Source: Eleginops maclovinus
Taxonomy: Eukaryota; Chordata; Actinopteri; Perciformes; Eleginopidae
DNA length: 64,000 nt
Assembly: GCF_036324505.1 (NCBI RefSeq)
Contig: NC_086355.1
Coordinates: 21,008,518-21,072,517, forward strand
Direction: 5' to 3'
The translations under genes were made by a program, and so were the position numbers. Shown in pieces: positions 61,612-64,000 of this stretch (positions are counted from its first letter, which is position 1; each line of letters opens with the position of its first letter). Below the pieces are notes generated by a model, which was not told the DNA's origin, ran no database searches, and saw nothing but the letters and a program-made list of their open reading frames with translations.

Positions 61612-61944
61612 TTAATTTATTCCCTTTGAAAGAACATTCATCGCTGGATCACATCCAACTGCTTCTTCTCCAGAAATACGGATATGTAAATCTAAATATT
61701 CTGACTCTTTCACAGTAACACCCATGCCTGGGATAGAGGCCTTGGGTTTCTGGCTTTGGCCCAAGGATCTCTGGATGTGTGGAGTAACAGTTCCGAGGGA
61801 AGGTAGCTGGAGGATCCGTTTGGAATGGAAACAGTTTGACGCACTTGGTAGATCATAAAACGGCAGCAGGATTATCGCTGGTCTGTTGGGGACAGTGAAT
61901 GACAAACACTCTAACACCTCATGTGAACCATGCTCTTGCCTCAC
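61612..61944 (-). CDS. unassigned 110-codon ORF, possible zswim2 remnant
   Basis: Open minus-strand frame with an ordinary globular-type composition: RILQLPSLGTVTPHIQRSLG, KPKASIPGMGVTVKESEYLD, then RISGEEAVGCDPAMN. I do not firmly recognise it. The IPGMGV stretch weakly resembles an IPGTGL segment of ZSWIM2. ZSWIM2 is the neighbour of FAM171B on the opposite strand in mammals, so a last-exon remnant is possible. No SWIM, RING or ZZ finger exon was found upstream on that strand within the window. Confidence 0.25.
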   Translation of the reverse strand: MRQEHGSHEVLECLSFTVPNRPAIILLPFYDLPSASNCFHSKRILQLPSLGTVTPHIQRSLGQSQKPKASIPGMGVTVKESEYLDLHIRISGEEAVGCDPAMNVLSKGIN

Positions 61945-62439
61945 TGCTTTCTATTTCCTCTAGCAATGTATTTATCTCTTTTGACGCAAAAAGCTTCTTT
62001 CATCTTAAAATGTTGCACCCAGGGGATTTGTGGGAACTCATGATAAAAGTTATCCACCCATTAAACATTGCACTGCTATAACATTGTTCATACTTCAATC
62101 AAAACTTCAATAAAAAAGGATCAAAATCACACTCAACTATCAAACCAGAGATGCTGCAAATCAAGCTCATGCTTTTTTCATTCCATGCATCCATATTACT
62201 TATCAAAATCTAGTGCCTACACTGCCCACAATGCAACTTGTCAGCTAGGAATCCGTCTTACATTCAGTTCTCTTATGTTAGTACCAGCATCCCGCCTAAG
62301 GAGTGGGCTACAGGGGTCTGGTAAGCTGATTTTACAAACACAAGACCCAGATTTTATACATACGAACACCTCAGAACTTGGTGGAGCATCCCTTTAATTA
62401 TTAAAGCAGTTATAGGTTAAAAGAAAACTAACAGCATTT

Positions 62440-62685
62440 AGAAGCAGCTGTTGAAGAAGAAGGAACCCTTAATCGTCCCACAGAGGGAAATGTACATTCT
62501 TCATTTGACCCAACCTAGTGTTAGGAGCAGTGGGCTGCCATGTGCGGCGCCCGGGGAGCAGTGTAGGGAACAGTGCCTGGCTCAGGGACACCTTGGTAGC
62601 ACTTCGTCTTTTGGGAACTTGAACCGGTGACCTTTTGAGTCACGGGCGAAATACTTAAGGACTTCGCCACCACAGCCTAAAAGTC
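62440..62685. repeat. dispersed repeat (CCCACAGAGGGAAATGT family)
   Basis: GTCCCACAGAGGGAAATGTAC, GGAGCAGTGGGCTGCC, GCGCCCGGGGAGCAG and GAACTTGAACCGGTGACC (quoted in part) are hallmarks of a frequent fish repeat, though I cannot name its class. Confidence 0.55.
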
Positions 62686-63025
62686 CTGCATTCAAAATCT
62701 TAGTTGAAGTTAAAGAACAAAGGTACTAGCAATAAAATATCAGAATTAGTCTGACAGCGGGGAGGTTTACATTTGTTACAGCAAAAGAAAATTACAAAAA
62801 AAGTACTAGTAGTATCAAAAAGCTAATCTAACTACTTTGTGTACTGCTACTCAGTATTTATACAAATGATTACATATTTATTAATATTTTGTATGAGCAA
62901 ATGATCTAAATTTGCAAAGTAGCTAAGGCTGTCATAAAAATGAGAGTAGCATAAAATAAAAATACTCAAGTTCAAGAACTTTAAATTAAACTTAAGCACG
63001 ACACTTGAGTAAATGAACTTCACTG
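62686..63025. repeat. diverged copy of the AAGTACT MITE family
   Basis: AAAAGTCCTGCATTCAAAAT at the left, GCAAAGTAGCTAAGGCTGTC inside and CACTTGAGTAAATGAACTTC at the right match the layout of 42589-43129. Confidence 0.55.
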
Positions 63026-64000
63026 ATTAGAAGTTATTTCACCATAGCTTTGTGAAATGAATTTGTTGAAACTGACCCTAAACTCACCTAAAATAACGAG
63101 TGAGGCTTATGCAACCTAAAATTACAAATCTAGGCACTATAATGTTACCTTAAGTTGTCTCGTAGATCGATTATTATGAAAAAAAATGACATCTCTGTTT
63201 TGTCAAAATGTTGTTGCAGGGGTTTGCGGTTGTAAACATTTTAAATAGGAGTTTTAATTTTGCCGGGTCACAGACGGTGAAATTTACCAAGATTTTTCCA
63301 GATGGCATACTCTTGATCAACCAGACTTTATATCATAGACTTCAGATGACTTCATTAATGTTCCTTGATAATCCAATCCTAAAAAAGAAAGGTTTATGTA
63401 ACCCATCATCCCACCCGTTAATAAAGCATTCTGTCACACTGTAATTTGTTGTTTAGCGAGGCCTTGGTGTATTCCAATGGCACCAAGCTTTAGAACACAT
63501 TAGCATGCCCTATTGTTCTGCTTTTCTCCTGTCGTCCCAACATGGGGGGCATATTTCACATGCCACTGCACAGCCAAGCTTTCGAAACATGAACCCCTGC
63601 CAGGCCAGACAGCGAATGCAACCCAACGGTGAAAACGGGCTATCAGTTACCCAGGCAGGAGGCCAGATCAACAGTATTTGTTTTAACAGAGGGCCATTAG
63701 CAGGCATGCTTGTCTTGAGTATGTACAAGGGTTTCCAATCGTGTGAGGTAGTATAGACAAAGGGTCTAAACACTTAGACTGTGCATTGTTAAGATGGAGG
63801 CAGAATGATGACATTTTTGGTCAATGTACAACCTCCTGTTTGTAATCCGTTAGAAGATTAAACACATGATTTGGTTGAGAGGTGTCATAGCGAAAAGGCT
63901 GCTAATGGTTCGGCACCATGGAACAGTTGGGGGTTTGGTGTTCATGCAAACTGACACTTCTCCAGCTACCAGTCCAGCACTCTGTAAGTTCGGTCCAACT
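63026..64000. other. spacer to the window end
   Basis: Short ORFs on both strands but no recognised domain, splice pattern or repeat. Confidence 0.4.

Overview
The window is eukaryotic and reads as a teleost fish chromosome segment, probably from a percomorph-like fish (inference). It has interrupted genes with GT..AG introns, AT-rich spacers, and a repeat set typical of teleosts: a BEL/Pao LTR element, RTE-like and L2-like LINEs, several hAT transposons with 8-bp target duplications, a tRNA-derived SINE and several MITE-like families. No bacterial, CRISPR, rRNA or phage feature is visible.

Host genes all read left to right, apart from one doubtful exon. (1) The last coding part of an LRRC3-family gene, most like lrrc3, lies at 3-392, with its 3' UTR after it. 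(2) fam171b spans 41252-52109 in eight exons that join in frame to about 659 codons: signal peptide, conserved ectodomain, one membrane span and a cytoplasmic tail. Its leader holds two upstream ORFs, one overlapping the real start. (3) A small gene at 56946-59913 encodes two CARD domains joined by a short linker. I cannot match it to a named gene. A fourth candidate exon inside it does not fit the reading frame and would truncate the protein. A minus-strand ORF at 61612-61944 could be a zswim2 remnant, since ZSWIM2 lies beside FAM171B in mammals; this is weak.

Mobile DNA makes up most of the rest. An RTE-like LINE (4470-7574, minus) sits between 11-bp target duplications and carries frameshifts. 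A BEL/Pao element (9097-14087) has nearly identical LTRs and a 5-bp duplication but has lost the end of pol. A 5'-truncated L2-like LINE (21884 to about 23680) keeps a long RT frame. Three hAT elements have intact 8-bp duplications: 24044-24879, 34065-34277, and 38950-40546, the last with a broken ZMYM1-like transposase. An inverted, rearranged RTE fragment lies at 26550-26962. Many shorter diverged repeats, three perfect hairpins and two local duplications fill the spacers.

The most interesting region is the tandem-CARD gene: it looks like a fish innate-immunity adaptor or decoy, with a frame-breaking cassette exon and an ISRE-like site upstream. Its function and expression cannot be settled from sequence alone.
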